A DNA stretch of 64,000 nt from Verminephrobacter eiseniae EF01-2 (GCF_000015565.1 NC_008786.1:1240001-1304000), one strand, 5' to 3'; shown: positions 29,427 through 41,425, numbered from the stretch's first letter. Notes: generated from the sequence alone by a model not told the origin. Made by a program: numbers and translations.

Positions 29427-30589
29427 CATGCGTTCTCCATCAGCGCGGTGAAGCGGTCGAACAGGTAGGCGATATCGTGCGGGCCGGGCGAGGCCTCGGG
29501 GTGGCCCTGAAAGCAGAACGCGGGCCGGTCGGTGCGTTCCAGTCCTTGCAGCGTGCCGTCGAACAGGCTGATATGCGTGGCGCGCAGACAGGCCGGCAGC
29601 GAGTCCGGCGCCACCGCAAAGCCGTGGTTTTGGCTGGTGATGCTGACGCGGCCGGTGTCCAGGTCTTGCACCGGGTGGTTGGCGCCATGGTGGCCGTGGT
29701 CCATCTTGAAGGTCCGGGCGCCCGAGGCCAGGGCCATGATCTGGTGGCCCAGGCAGACGCCGAACATGGGCAGGCCGCTGGCGATGAGTTGCTGCGTGGC
29801 CGCGATGGCGTAGTCGCAAGGCGCCGGGTCGCCCGGGCCGTTGGACAGGAAGACCCCATCGGGCCGCAGCGCCAGCACCTGGTCGGCAGGCGTTTGTGCC
29901 GGCACCACGGTGAGCCGGCAGCCGCGCTCGGCCAACATGCGCAGAAGGGTTTTCTTCACGCCAAAGTCATAGGCCACCACATGAAACCGCGCTTGCGCGA
30001 GCTGGCCATGGCCGCTGCCGAGCCGCCACCCGGTCTGCGTCCATGGGTAGCGCGTTGCGGTGCTCACCACCCGGGCCAGGTCGCGACCGGCCATGTCGGG
30101 CGCTGCCCGGGCCAAGGCGATGGCCTCGTCGATGCGCGCTGGCGTGACCTGCTGGCCTGCGGCCAGGCCGATGATGGCGCCGTTTTGCGCGCCCCGGCTG
30201 CGCAGCAGGCGGGTCAGTTGGCGGGTGTCGACATTGGCAATGGCGACGGTCTGCCCGCGCACCAGGTATTGCGCCAGCGTGGCCGTCGCGCGAAAGTTGC
30301 TGGCCAGCGGCGGCAGGTTCTTGATGACCAGGCCGGCGGCGTGGATCTGGTCGGATTCGACGTCCTCCTCATTGACGCCGCAGTTGCCGATGTGCGGGTA
30401 CGTGAATGTCACGATCTGCTGGCAGTAGCTCGGGTCGGTGAGGATTTCCTGGTAGCCGGTGATGGCGGTGTTGAACACCATTTCTGCGACCGTGGTGCCG
30501 GTGGCACCAATCGAATGGCCGACGAAGACCGTGCCGTCTGCGAGCGCCAGGATGGCGGGCGGGAAACTTCCCTGTAGAGACAAAAGCAC
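29426..30589 (-). CDS. carA: Carbamoyl-phosphate synthase small subunit
   Basis: 387 residues from GTG 30589, chosen because CGGAGAA lies just upstream and [18 protein letters not shown] is the usual N-terminus; the frame extends to 30643 without support. The C-terminal class I glutaminase carries the nucleophile Cys in [14 protein letters not shown] and the His/Glu pair in [13 protein letters not shown]. The N-terminal domain has [20 protein letters not shown]. CarA hydrolyses glutamine and passes ammonia to CarB. It overlaps carB. Confidence 0.97.
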
Positions 30590-30757
30590 TGGGTTCTCCG
30601 GATGGTTACGGTCGCCCGGCGCTGGCAGTCCATGTTGGCACATCCGCAGGCCTGCGCGCCCGTGCGCCTGTGCGGTGGTGACTGACTATTACTCGAATGG
30701 GTGTCGCTGGGGTTGCGATCGGGCGACGCTATTGGCGAAAAAGCCCTCGATTGTAGT

Positions 30758-31765
30758 TCATCGCGCGCCGTGGTAGAGCGCCACGCGCTCGACTTCATTT
30801 TTCGAGCCCAGGATCACGCTGACGCGCTCGTGCAAGTGGGTCGGCTGTATCTCCAGGATGCGTTGCCGGCCGTTGCTGGCGGCGCCGCCGGCCTGCTCGA
30901 CCAGCCAGCCCATGGGGTTGGCCTCGTACAGCAGGCGCAGCTTGCCGGGCTTGTGGGGTTCGCGCCGGTCCCAGGGGTACAGGAAAACGCCGCCGCGGCT
31001 GAGGATGCGGTGCATGTCGGCCACCATGCTGGCGACCCAGCGCATGTTGAAGTCCTTGCCGCGCGGGCCGCTGCGGCCTTGCAGGCATTCGTCGATGTAG
31101 CGTTTGACGGGTGCAGCCCAGTGGCGCATGTTGCTCATGTTGATGGCGAATTCCCGGGTCTCTTCGGGGATGCGCAGGTTCTCTTGCGTCAGCACGAACG
31201 AGCCTTGTTCGCGGTCCAGCGTGAACAGCGCCACGCCAGCGCCCACGGTCAATGCCAGCATGGTCTGCGGGCCGTAGATGCAGTAGCCGGCGGCGACCTG
31301 GCGGGTGCCGGGTTGCAGGAAGTCGGTCTCTTCGACGCGGCGCTCGCCGTCGGGCTTTCTGAGCACGCTGAAGATGGTGCCGATGCTGACGTTCACGTCG
31401 ATGTTGCTGGAGCCGTCCAGGGGGTCGAACAGCAGCAGGTATTCGCCTTGCGGGTAGCGGTGGGGCACCAGGTAGATGCCGTCCATTTCTTCGGACGCCA
31501 TGGCCGCCAGGTGGCCGCCCCATTCGTTGGCCTCGATCAGCACCCCGTTGGCAATGATGTCGAGCTTTTTCTGCACCTCGCCCTGCACGTTCTCGCTGCC
31601 GGCCGTGCCCAGCACATCGCCCAGAGCGCCTTTGCTCACTGCGTGGCTGATGCTCTTGCAGGCGCGGGCCACCACTTCGAGCAGCAGGCGCAACTGCGCC
31701 GGTATCAGGCCGCCGGCCCGTTGTTGCTCGACGAGGTAGCGGGTCAGGCTGATGCTGGTTGCCAT
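30758..31765 (-). CDS. fbp: Fructose-1,6-bisphosphatase class I
   Basis: 335 residues with the metal-binding [20 protein letters not shown] motif, an upstream acidic site near [13 protein letters not shown], and the substrate region [10 protein letters not shown] typical of the bacterial class I enzyme. The C-terminal part includes [20 protein letters not shown] and [17 protein letters not shown]. It catalyses the committed step of gluconeogenesis. It lies 75 bases downstream of pepN on the same strand. Confidence 0.97.
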   Translation of the reverse strand: MATSISLTRYLVEQQRAGGLIPAQLRLLLEVVARACKSISHAVSKGALGDVLGTAGSENVQGEVQKKLDIIANGVLIEANEWGGHLAAMASEEMDGIYLVPHRYPQGEYLLLFDPLDGSSNIDVNVSIGTIFSVLRKPDGERRVEETDFLQPGTRQVAAGYCIYGPQTMLALTVGAGVALFTLDREQGSFVLTQENLRIPEETREFAINMSNMRHWAAPVKRYIDECLQGRSGPRGKDFNMRWVASMVADMHRILSRGGVFLYPWDRREPHKPGKLRLLYEANPMGWLVEQAGGAASNGRQRILEIQPTHLHERVSVILGSKNEVERVALYHGAR

Positions 31766-31840
31766 GGTGATGCCTCTTTATGGTGGCGCTCGATGGGCGA
31801 ATGTTCGGCGCGGCGCCGCGTCGATCGCGCAGCGCCTCGA

Positions 31841-34621
31841 TCAGTCGGCCAGCGCCCGGTTGACCACCTCGCGCACGTCGCTGGACAGTTCGGGCTTGGC
31901 GGCAACGCGGGCGATGGCTTCGCGCGCGGCGCTGCGCCAAGGCTGCGCCAGTTTCTTCCAGCGCTCCAGCGCCCGGGCCAGGCGCGCGGCCACCTGGGGG
32001 TTGAGCGCATCGAGCTCGATCACGCGCTCGCTCCAGAACACATAGCCGGCCGCGTCGGCGCGGTGGAAGGCGCTGGGGTTGGCGCAGCAGTAGCTGAAGA
32101 TCACGCTGCGCGCGCGGTTCGGGTTCTTCAGGCTGAAGTCCGGGTGCTGCATCAGCTGGCGCACGGCGGACAGCCGGTTGCCGGCGCGATCGGGCGTGCC
32201 GGCCTGTAGCGCAAACCACTTGTCGATGACCAGCGGCTCGTCTTTGAACAGCGCATGAAAGCGTGCCAAGGCCGGCGCTGCCAGTTCGCTGCCGTTGGCC
32301 ACCAGCGCAGACAGCGCGTTCAGGCGCTCGGTCATGTTGGCGGCCGACTTCAGGCGCTGGTAAGCCTTGCCGGGCCAGAGTGGAGCGCCCTGGTGCCGGG
32401 CGGCGCAGCACAGCATGTGCAGCGCCAGGCCGCTCAGCGCGCGGCGGCCCGCAGATGGCGCGTCCGGGCGGTAGCGGTCGCTGTCCTGGTGCTGCTCCCA
32501 GGCCCAGGCCCAGTCCGAATGCAGCGACAGCGCCAACTGTTCGTGCATGGCTTGGCGCACGGCGTGGATGCGCTGCGGGTCGACCACATCGAGTTGCTCG
32601 GCGATGTAGCTCTCCGAGGGCAGGGTCAGCACCAACTCCTTGAAGGCCGGGGCCAGCGTCGGGTGGCGCAGCACGCTGCGCATGGCCTGGATCAAATCCG
32701 CGCTCAAGACTTTATGGCCGATATGGCCGATATGGCTGCTGGCGCCGGCCTCATTTGCGCCGTCGGCTATCGCATCGATCGCGCAGCGGAGCATCAGGCG
32801 CTGGCCGGCCTCCCAGCGGTTGAAGGCGTCCGTATCGTGCTCCAGCAGCGTCAGCAACTGGTCATCGGTGGTCTCGATGTCCAGCACCACGGGCGCGCTG
32901 AAGTTGCGCAGCAGCGATGGCACGGGCGCGCTGCCCAGGCCGGTGAAGGTCAGCGTCTGCTCGGCTTCGGTGAGCACCACCAGGCGCGAGGTCGGCGCGC
33001 TCGCCGGTGCGCTGTCTGTGCTGTCTGCGCCGGCCAGGTGCAAGGGCAGGGCGGCGCCGCTGGCGCTGAGCAGGCCCAGTTCCACGGGGATCACGAAAGG
33101 CTGCTTGTCGGCCTGATCGGGCGTGGGCGCGCAGCTTTGCCTGAGCGTGAGCGTGTAGCTGCCGCTGGCCGCGTCGTAGCTGCCGCTGGCGTGCACGCAG
33201 GGCGTGCCGGCCTGGCTGTACCAGCGCTTGAACTGCGGCAGCAGCCGTGCCAGGTCGCTGGCCGGGTTGGCGTCGGCAATCGCCTGGGCGAAATCGTCGC
33301 AGGTCACGGCCTGGCCGTCGTGGCGCTCGAAGTACAGCTTCATGCCGCGCGCAAAGCCTGCGCGCCCGACCAGCGTGTGCATCATGCGCACCAGTTCGGC
33401 GCCTTTTTCGTAAATGGTGACGGTGTAGAAGTTGTTGATCTCGATGTAGCTGTCGGGCCGCACCGGGTGGGCCATGGGGCCGGCGTCTTCGGGGAACTGC
33501 GTGGTGCGCAGCACGCGCACGTCCTCGATGCGTTTGACGGCGCGGGCCGAGGGGCTGTCCGCCAGGTCTTGGCTGAACTCCTGGTCGCGAAACACCGTCA
33601 GGCCCTCTTTCAGGCTCAACTGGAACCAGTCGCGGCAGGTGACGCGGTTGCCGGTCCAGTTGTGGAAGTACTCGTGGCCGACCACGCTCTCGATGTTGGC
33701 AAAGTCGCTGTCGGTGGCCGTGGCCTCGCTGGCCAGAACATATTTGGTGTTGAAGATGTTCAGGCCCTTGTTCTCCATCGCGCCCATGTTGAAGTCGCTG
33801 GTGGCAACGATCATGAAGCGTTCCAGATCCAGCGGCAGGCCGAAGCGCGCCTCGTCCCAGGCCACGCTGTGCACCAGCGCCTGCAGTGCGTGCTCGGTCT
33901 TGTCCAGGTCGCCCGGGCGCACATAGACCTGCAGCAGATGCTCGCGGCCCGAACGACTGCGGATTTTTTGCTCGCGCGCCACCAGGTTGCCGGCAACCAG
34001 CGCGAACAGATAGCAGGGTTTTTTGTGCGGATCGACCCACTTGGCGAAGTGGCGGCCGTCTTCCAGCGCGCCGCTGGCCACCAGGTTGCCGTTGGACAGC
34101 AGCACCGGGTACAGCGCCTTGTCGGCGCGCAGCGTGACGCTGTAGCTGGCCATCACGTCGGGGCGATCGAGAAAGTAGGTGATGCGCCTGAAGCCCTCGG
34201 CCTCGCATTGGGTAAAGAAACTGCCCTGGCTCAGATACAGGCCCATCAGCTGCGTGTTCCTGGCCGGGCAGCAGGTGGTGAAAATCTCCAGCGCGAAGGG
34301 CGCCGTGCCATGTTCTTCGACGCTCGGCAGGTGGTTGAGCACCAGGCGCTGGCCTTCCATCTTGAACGAGGTGCACTGGCCGTCGAGCAGCACGCGCGCC
34401 AGGTTCAGATCCTGGCCGTCGAGCTTGAGCGGCTGCGCGGCCACGCCGGGGTTGCGGCGCAGCGTCATGCGGTTGAGCACGCGGGTCTTGTTCGGGTCCA
34501 GGTCGAAGGTCAGATCGACGCTGTCGATCCAGAAGGCCGGGGCGCTGTAGTCCTCGCGGCGGATGGTGATGGCCGGGCCTGCGCCATCTCCGTTGGCGTC
34601 TGCCTTATGCCGTTGCAACAT
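31841..34621 (-). CDS. pepN: Aminopeptidase N (M1 family)
   Basis: 926 residues, longer than the ~870 of E. coli PepN, mainly through Ala-rich linkers. It has the substrate-binding GAMENKGLNIF, the zinc site HEYFHNWTGNRVTC with the distal Glu in LKEGLTVFRDQEFSQD, and the C-terminal alpha-solenoid (ARSVIFSYCCANPSAFH). Removes N-terminal residues from peptides in the cytoplasm. It follows prfB after 42 bases and precedes fbp. Confidence 0.97.
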   Translation of the reverse strand: MLQRHKADANGDGAGPAITIRREDYSAPAFWIDSVDLTFDLDPNKTRVLNRMTLRRNPGVAAQPLKLDGQDLNLARVLLDGQCTSFKMEGQRLVLNHLPSVEEHGTAPFALEIFTTCCPARNTQLMGLYLSQGSFFTQCEAEGFRRITYFLDRPDVMASYSVTLRADKALYPVLLSNGNLVASGALEDGRHFAKWVDPHKKPCYLFALVAGNLVAREQKIRSRSGREHLLQVYVRPGDLDKTEHALQALVHSVAWDEARFGLPLDLERFMIVATSDFNMGAMENKGLNIFNTKYVLASEATATDSDFANIESVVGHEYFHNWTGNRVTCRDWFQLSLKEGLTVFRDQEFSQDLADSPSARAVKRIEDVRVLRTTQFPEDAGPMAHPVRPDSYIEINNFYTVTIYEKGAELVRMMHTLVGRAGFARGMKLYFERHDGQAVTCDDFAQAIADANPASDLARLLPQFKRWYSQAGTPCVHASGSYDAASGSYTLTLRQSCAPTPDQADKQPFVIPVELGLLSASGAALPLHLAGADSTDSAPASAPTSRLVVLTEAEQTLTFTGLGSAPVPSLLRNFSAPVVLDIETTDDQLLTLLEHDTDAFNRWEAGQRLMLRCAIDAIADGANEAGASSHIGHIGHKVLSADLIQAMRSVLRHPTLAPAFKELVLTLPSESYIAEQLDVVDPQRIHAVRQAMHEQLALSLHSDWAWAWEQHQDSDRYRPDAPSAGRRALSGLALHMLCCAARHQGAPLWPGKAYQRLKSAANMTERLNALSALVANGSELAAPALARFHALFKDEPLVIDKWFALQAGTPDRAGNRLSAVRQLMQHPDFSLKNPNRARSVIFSYCCANPSAFHRADAAGYVFWSERVIELDALNPQVAARLARALERWKKLAQPWRSAAREAIARVAAKPELSSDVREVVNRALAD

Positions 34622-34663
34622 GGATGATCTCCGGAAAATCAGTGTTCATGGGTTCGGTGCGCA

Positions 34664-35768
34664 TCACAGGCCCTGCTTGAGCGCGGCTTCGATGAAGGCG
34701 TCGAGGTCGCCGTCGAGCACCTTCTGCGTGGCCGATATTTCGACATGGGTGCGCAGGTCCTTGATGCGGCTGTTGTCCAGCACATAGCTGCGAATCTGGT
34801 GGCCCCAGCCGACATCGGTCTTGCTGTCTTCGAGCTTTTGCTGCTCTTGCTGGCGCAAGCGCCGCTCGTGGTCGTACAGGCGCGAGCGCAGGCGCTGCCA
34901 GGCGATGTCGCGGTTGCCATGCTGGCTGCGCCCGTCCTGGCACTGCACCACGATGCCCGTGGGCAGATGCGTCAGGCGCACGGCCGAGTCGGTCTTGTTG
35001 ATGTGCTGGCCGCCGGCGCCGCTGGAGCGGAAGGTGTCGGTGCGCACGTCGGCCGGGTTGATGTCGATCTGTATCGAGTCGTCGATCTCGGGGTAGACGA
35101 ACAGGCTGGCAAAGCTGGTGTGGCGCCCGCCCGAGGAGTCGAACGGGCTTTTGCGCACCAGGCGGTGCACACCGGTTTCGGTGCGCAGCAAGCCATAGGC
35201 GTATTCGCCCTCGACCTTGATCGTGGCGCTCTTGAGGCCGGCCACATCGCCCGGTGTTTCTTCTTCGACCGTGGCCTTGAAGCCCTTGCGCTCGGCGTAC
35301 CGCAGGTACTGGCGCAGCAGCATGCCGGCCCAGTCGCAGGCTTCGGTGCCGCCAGCGCCGGCCTGGATGTCGACAAAGCAGTTGAGCGCATCAGCCTCCT
35401 TGCTGAACATGCGGCGAAATTCCAACTGCTCGATCCCGGGCCTGAGCCGGGCGGCCTCGGCCTGTAGCGCCAACAGGCCGGCGTCATCGCCTTCCTGCTT
35501 GCTCATCTCGAACAACTCGGTGTTGTCGGCCAGTTCGCGGCCGAGCTTGTCGAGCATCGACACCACGTCGTCGAGGGATTTTTTTTCCTTGCCCAGGGCC
35601 TGGGCCTTTTTCGGGTCGTTCCAGACCGCCGGGTCTTGCAGCGCTGCGTCGACGGTTCTCAGACGCTCGAATTTGGCATCGTAGTCAAAGATACCTCCGT
35701 AATTCTTGCGTCCGCACGGCCAGGTCGGCGAGGCTGTTGCCGATGAGGTTGATATGTTCTGCGTCCAT
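34664..35768 (-). CDS. prfB: Peptide chain release factor 2 with programmed +1 frameshift
   Basis: The first 27 codons run from ATG 35768 ([18 protein letters not shown]...) to an in-frame TGA at 35685-35687. Translation then shifts +1 and continues as [12 protein letters not shown] to 34664, giving 367 residues. The shift site is the classical GGAGGTATCTTTGAC: a Shine-Dalgarno-like GGAGG, the slippery CTT and the UGA that RF2 itself reads, so RF2 regulates its own synthesis. Domain marks are [40 protein letters not shown] (the GGQ tripeptide) and the SPF-type recognition motif in [13 protein letters not shown]. Confidence 0.97.
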
Positions 35769-35959
35769 GATTCCTGTCCTGTCTGTTCGGTGAAATAACC
35801 CGTGATCATCGCATGGCCCGATCCCGCCCCCTGGCGCACAGTGCGGCCTGGCCGCAACCCGGGCCCGGGCCCGGGCCGGCATTGCCGCAGAGCAAAAATG
35901 ACGGCAACCAGGGCATGAAGTACCTGCGCCCGTGCGCTGTTTTGCCAATGATCAGCCGG

Positions 35960-36997
35960 TCAGCGATAAAAGCCCTGATTTGCCAGCCACTGCTGAATGA
36001 CATCCGCCACCTGAAGGTTGTTTTTATCCATCATCATCATGTGTGAGTTGCCTTTGATGCCGATGTCGGGTAAATCGATGACTTCCGGCTTGCCGCCCGC
36101 AGCGCGTACCTGGTCGAGAAACCCGATGCCATTGGCCCTGATTTTTGGCCAGCGGGCATCTTGCCCGATGTAATCACCGTAGAGTGTCAAAATGGCCGTG
36201 TCCCTGAGTTTGGCGGCATCGGCCATCGTCCCGCCGCCGGCGGGTTCGATCAAAACCAGGGCCTTGATTTTTTCAGGCTGCGCCTGCGCTGCCTTGAACG
36301 CAAAGGGGCCGCCTTGTGAATGGGCCAGCACGATGCACGGGCACAGCTTGTCGACCAATTGGGCATAGGCGCGCAGGATGGCGCCATCGGTGCTCGTCCA
36401 GCGCGGCACATTCTGTTTGATGAAATTGTCATAAGCCGCCACCGGAAACTGGTTGCCGGGCAGCAGCCGCATTTTGCCTGCATCCTCGTCATAGGAACCG
36501 GCGCCGGCGCCAATGCGAAAACGCTCGAAAGGCCCCGGCTTCGTCGGAAAAACGGGCTCGCCCGCAAAAATATCGGGATACATGGCCCAGCCGGACCGGC
36601 CCCGCTCCACCGCATCGGAGTTGTAAACCGTCCAGCCCTGGCGGATGAAGTAATTGAGCCAACCTTCACGGCCATCGGGCGTGGTTTCATAAGTCACCCC
36701 CGTCAAACCGCCGCCATGCCACATCAGCAATGGCAATCGTCCGCGTCGCCGTGCCGGAACGAAATACTGCACATACATTTGTTCCACCTGATGGATGCCA
36801 TTCGGGTCGACCTTGGCCGGCACTCCGCCTGCCGTAAAAACAATCTCGCCGACCGGTTTGCCACTGATGCTGACTTCACGCCCGCCAATATGAAACGACC
36901 CCATCTCCTGCAACGCCAATGGTGCCTGGGCGCAGCCGGTCAGTAATGAAACGAGACCCGCCGCGACAAAACATGTCGTAAATAAGTGATTCTTCAT
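35960..36997 (-). CDS. Predicted lipoprotein alpha/beta-hydrolase
   Basis: 345 residues from ATG 36995-36997. The N-terminus is a lipoprotein signal (FVAAGLVSLLTGCAQ) with the lipobox Cys in LTGC, so it is probably membrane-anchored. Hydrolase-fold marks: LPLLMWHGGG (oxyanion region), the nucleophile elbow AHSQGGPFAF, the acid probably in IDLPDIGIKGN, and the His in GNSHMMMMD near the C-terminus. It resembles secreted esterases of unknown substrate. It stands upstream of prfB with a 191-base gap. Confidence 0.8.
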   Translation of the reverse strand: MKNHLFTTCFVAAGLVSLLTGCAQAPLALQEMGSFHIGGREVSISGKPVGEIVFTAGGVPAKVDPNGIHQVEQMYVQYFVPARRRGRLPLLMWHGGGLTGVTYETTPDGREGWLNYFIRQGWTVYNSDAVERGRSGWAMYPDIFAGEPVFPTKPGPFERFRIGAGAGSYDEDAGKMRLLPGNQFPVAAYDNFIKQNVPRWTSTDGAILRAYAQLVDKLCPCIVLAHSQGGPFAFKAAQAQPEKIKALVLIEPAGGGTMADAAKLRDTAILTLYGDYIGQDARWPKIRANGIGFLDQVRAAGGKPEVIDLPDIGIKGNSHMMMMDKNNLQVADVIQQWLANQGFYR

Positions 36998-37122
36998 GGT
37001 GCCCCATGTATCGTCAAAGACCGGCACGGAAATAAATCGGCCGGCCAGTATATTGCAAAAATGGAGCGCAGACGGGCCGCAGGGGCCGGGCGCTCCGGTT
37101 TTGAAAACCGGAACCTGCCGGG

Positions 37123-38046
37123 CTATGGCCGGGCGGCGTGCGCTTCGTTCAGGAACCGCTCGATGCACTGCGCCACTTGCGCGGGCTGGTCGTGGTGCAG
37201 CATATGGCCGGCGTCCTGCACCACGGCGGTACGGCAGTCGCGCACATGGGTCAGGCGCTGGTGGTATTCGTCGAGCCGGTACCGGCCGTTCCACCACTGG
37301 CCCAGGCTGTCGGAGCCGGCCTCGATGGCCAGCACCGGGGCGGTGATCTGCGCGTACAGGGCCAGGGCCTCATCCACCCGGAAAAGCTGGGCGCTGGCCA
37401 CCTTGTGGGCCGGGTCGCCCAAAATCTCCCACTGCCCCTGCGCATTCGGGCGCGCCCAGTGCTGCGCCAGCCATTGCGCCTTGTCCTGCGCCAGCCGGGG
37501 GTTGGTTTTCATCAGGCGTCGCGCCACGTCGGCGGCGCTGGCGTAGCGCTTGAGTGTCTTGTCGCCCTGGTGCAATTGCTTGATCTCGGCGATCCATTGG
37601 GCGTAGCGCGCCGGGGCTTGCGCAGGCTGCGTGGCCGGCAGGCCGAAGCCTTCCAGGTTGACCAGCCGGCGCACGCGCTCGGGCCGCACCCCGGCGTACA
37701 TCATCGCCACGTTGCCGCCCATGCTGTGTCCCACCAGGTCGACGGCCTGGCCTGGGGCATGGTGGTCGAGCAGCAGGTCCAGGTCGGCCAGGTAATCGGC
37801 AAAGAAGTAGTGATCGGCCTGCGCACAGCCGCTCAGCCCGAAGCCGCGCCAGTCGGGCGCGATGATGCGCCGCTCCTGCTGCAGGGCGTCGACCGTGAAC
37901 TGGTAGGAGGCGCTCACGTCCATCCAGCCGTGCAGCAGCACCAGCGGGGGCAGGGCGCTTTCCTCGGGGCCCCAGTGGCGGACATGGTAGTTCAGGCGGC
38001 GCAGCACCAGCGTGCTGCTGCGCGAGGGTTTGAGGGCTTGGTACAT
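37123..38046 (-). CDS. Alpha/beta-hydrolase
   Basis: 307 residues from MYQALKPSRSSTLVLRR; the upstream in-frame extension to 38166 has no conserved content. Fold marks: PLVLLHGWMDVSASY (oxyanion HG), the Ser nucleophile in DLVGHSMGGNVAMMYAG, and the His in DAGHMLHHDQPAQV. The aromatic/cap insertion is medium-sized, as in general esterases or serine hydrolases of the MhpC/YbfF type. Substrate unknown. Confidence 0.85.
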   Translation of the reverse strand: MYQALKPSRSSTLVLRRLNYHVRHWGPEESALPPLVLLHGWMDVSASYQFTVDALQQERRIIAPDWRGFGLSGCAQADHYFFADYLADLDLLLDHHAPGQAVDLVGHSMGGNVAMMYAGVRPERVRRLVNLEGFGLPATQPAQAPARYAQWIAEIKQLHQGDKTLKRYASAADVARRLMKTNPRLAQDKAQWLAQHWARPNAQGQWEILGDPAHKVASAQLFRVDEALALYAQITAPVLAIEAGSDSLGQWWNGRYRLDEYHQRLTHVRDCRTAVVQDAGHMLHHDQPAQVAQCIERFLNEAHAARP

Positions 38047-38173
38047 GGATGGGGCGGTGTTCGGTACTGCGCCAATGGTATGTCGGCAGGCGGTGGTTGC
38101 CGATCGGCCGCCGGTGATCGGGCGACCCGTCACGGACCCCAAGACACAGTCCCCAAGGTTCAGCACGCCGGTT

Positions 38174-38449
38174 TCACCACACCGGTTGCGCCGACCCCGG
38201 CGGCGCGGCCGGTCTGCCCCACGCCATCGTCGCGTGGCCGACCGTCACCGGGCCTTGCAGGCGCTGCGCCTTGCCCCGGAAGGTGGTTTCCATCGTTGGC
38301 GCCAGGCCGGCAGCGCCGACCGAGGCCACCGCCAGATCGGTGACGGCCAACACGGACGGCAGGCTGCCGCTGCCGACGAAGTGCACATGCGCCAACGCGG
38401 CCTCGCGGCCTTGGGCGGCGCGCCAGATTTCGCGCAGAAAGCCGCGCAC
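38174..38449 (-). pseudogene. Relic of a CaiB/BaiF CoA-transferase N-terminal region
   Basis: The minus strand reads FLREIWRAAQGREAALAHVH, GSGSLPSVLAVTDLAVASVG and AAGLAPTMET. This resembles the N-terminal part of a CaiB-type subgroup (motif IWRAxGG, GxGxLPSxxAVTDLAxAxxG). The similarity then fades and the frame ends; none of the VLDLT, EPPxGD or catalytic regions is present. It lies between amn and the alpha/beta-hydrolase gene, 32 bases past the amn stop. Confidence 0.55.
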
Positions 38450-38481
38450 GCTGGTGTCGCGTCAAGAAGATGGCGGACGGT

Positions 38482-39963
38482 TTACTGGAACGCCACCTCG
38501 GCGAAGCTGCGCAGTTTGCGGCTGTGCAGGCGGTCTACGCCGCCGCTGCGCAGGATGTCGATGGCGCGCATGCCGATGCGCAGGTGCTGGTCCACGCGCT
38601 CGCGGTAGAAGTGGTTGGCCATGCCGGGCAGCTTGATTTCGCCGTGCAGCGGCTTGTCGCTCACGCACAGCAAGGTGCCGTAGGGCACGCGAAAGCGAAA
38701 GCCGTTGGCGGCGATGGTGGCGCTTTCCATGTCCAGCGCCACGGCGCGGCTTTGGCTGAAGCGGCGCTGCGGGGTGTTGTCGGGCAGCAGTTCCCAGTTG
38801 CGGTTGTCGGTGCTGGCCACGGTGCCGGTGCGCATCACGCGCTTGAGGTCGGCGCCACCGATTTGCGTGATGTCGGCCACGGCTTGTTGCAGGGCCAGTT
38901 GGATCTCGGCCAGGGCGGGAATGGGCACCCACAGCGGCAGTTCTTCGTCGAGCACATGGTCTTCACGCACATAGGCGTGGGCGAGCACATAGTCGCCCAG
39001 TTGCTGGCTGTTGCGCAGGCCGGCGCAGTGGCCGAGCATCATCCAGGCATGTGGCCGCAGCACGGCGATATGGTCGGTGATGGTCTTGGCATTGGCCGGG
39101 CCTACGCCGATGTTGACCATGGTGATGCCGCTGGCATCTTCGCGCACCAGGTGGTAGGCCGGCATTTGCGGCAGGCGCGGCGGCGCGATGCCCGGTGCGG
39201 CGCCGGCTTCGGCGGGCAGGCCGGCGCGGCGCGTGACCAGGTTGCCCGGTTCGATGAAGGCCAGGTATTGGCTGTCGGCGCGCGCCATTTCGGCATGGCC
39301 CAGGCGTATGAATTCGTCGATGTAGAACTGGTAGTTGGTGAACAGCACGAAGTTCTGGAACCATTCGGGGGCCGTGCCGGTGTAGTGGCGCAGGCGGTGC
39401 AGCGAATAGTCCACGCGCGGCGCGGTGAACAGCGCCAGCGGCTGCGCCTCGCCGGGGGCGGCCTGCCAGGTGCCGTTGGCAATGCCGTCGTCCATCGCGG
39501 CCAGGTCCGGCAGGTCGAAGATGTCACGCATCAGCATCCGGCGCTCGGGCGTCAGCGTGCCGTCGATGTGGTCGTGCTCGGCAAACGAGAAATGGATCGG
39601 AATCGGATGGTTGCCGGTGCCCACCTCCAGTTCCACGCCGTGGTTGGCGCGCAGCAGGCGAAACTGTTCCGCGTAGTAGCGGGCGAACAGGTCGGGCCGG
39701 GTCAGCGTGGTTTCATAGCGCCCCGGGCCTTCGACGAAGCCATAGGCCAGCTTGCTGTCGGCACGGGCCACGGTGGTGGTGTGCATGCGCACGAACGGGT
39801 AGAAGGCGCGCACCGCGCCGGTGGGCGTTGCGCCGGCGACGAAACGCTGCATGGCGGCACGCAGGTGGTCGATCTGTTGCTGGTAGATGCGCTGCACCTG
39901 GGCCAGCGCGTCGGCCGGGTCGGTGTGGCGCGTGGGGGCGATGAAGTCCGGAATGAGGGGCAT
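38482..39963 (-). CDS. amn: AMP nucleosidase
   Basis: 493 residues from MPLIPDFIAPTRHTDPADAL. The N-terminal half has the AMP nucleosidase-specific domain (IHFSFAEHDHIDGTLTPERR, RVDYSLHRLRHYTGTAPEWFQ). The C-terminal half is phosphorylase-like, with ITMVNIGVGPANAKTITDHI and ALDMESATIAANGFRF, where the Glu in DMESA contacts the ribose. It cleaves AMP to adenine and ribose 5-phosphate, tuning adenylate pools. It is divergent from dbpA, with 58 bases between starts. Confidence 0.95.
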   Translation of the reverse strand: MPLIPDFIAPTRHTDPADALAQVQRIYQQQIDHLRAAMQRFVAGATPTGAVRAFYPFVRMHTTTVARADSKLAYGFVEGPGRYETTLTRPDLFARYYAEQFRLLRANHGVELEVGTGNHPIPIHFSFAEHDHIDGTLTPERRMLMRDIFDLPDLAAMDDGIANGTWQAAPGEAQPLALFTAPRVDYSLHRLRHYTGTAPEWFQNFVLFTNYQFYIDEFIRLGHAEMARADSQYLAFIEPGNLVTRRAGLPAEAGAAPGIAPPRLPQMPAYHLVREDASGITMVNIGVGPANAKTITDHIAVLRPHAWMMLGHCAGLRNSQQLGDYVLAHAYVREDHVLDEELPLWVPIPALAEIQLALQQAVADITQIGGADLKRVMRTGTVASTDNRNWELLPDNTPQRRFSQSRAVALDMESATIAANGFRFRVPYGTLLCVSDKPLHGEIKLPGMANHFYRERVDQHLRIGMRAIDILRSGGVDRLHSRKLRSFAEVAFQ

Positions 39964-40021
39964 GCCGCCATTGTCCACAAGCTGCGGGGGAGGCTGTGGC
40001 GCGCGGCCCGATAATCGGGCC

Positions 40022-41425
<1,404 letters not shown>

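Noticed and set aside
32255..34627. A 790-codon plus-strand frame opposite pepN
   Set aside because: Antisense shadow with low-complexity His/Gln/Val composition; pepN motifs are on the other strand.
35858..35875. Three tandem CCCGGG hexamers upstream of prfB
   Set aside because: Short self-complementary GC run without T-tail or conserved context; not enough to call a terminator or operator.
38453..38466. GTGTCGCGTCA next to the amn stop as a fourth MITE end
   Set aside because: Only 11 bases match and no second arm or interior follows; chance or a tiny remnant.
38470..40014. A 514-codon plus-strand frame opposite amn
   Set aside because: Antisense shadow; amn matches its family over the whole length.
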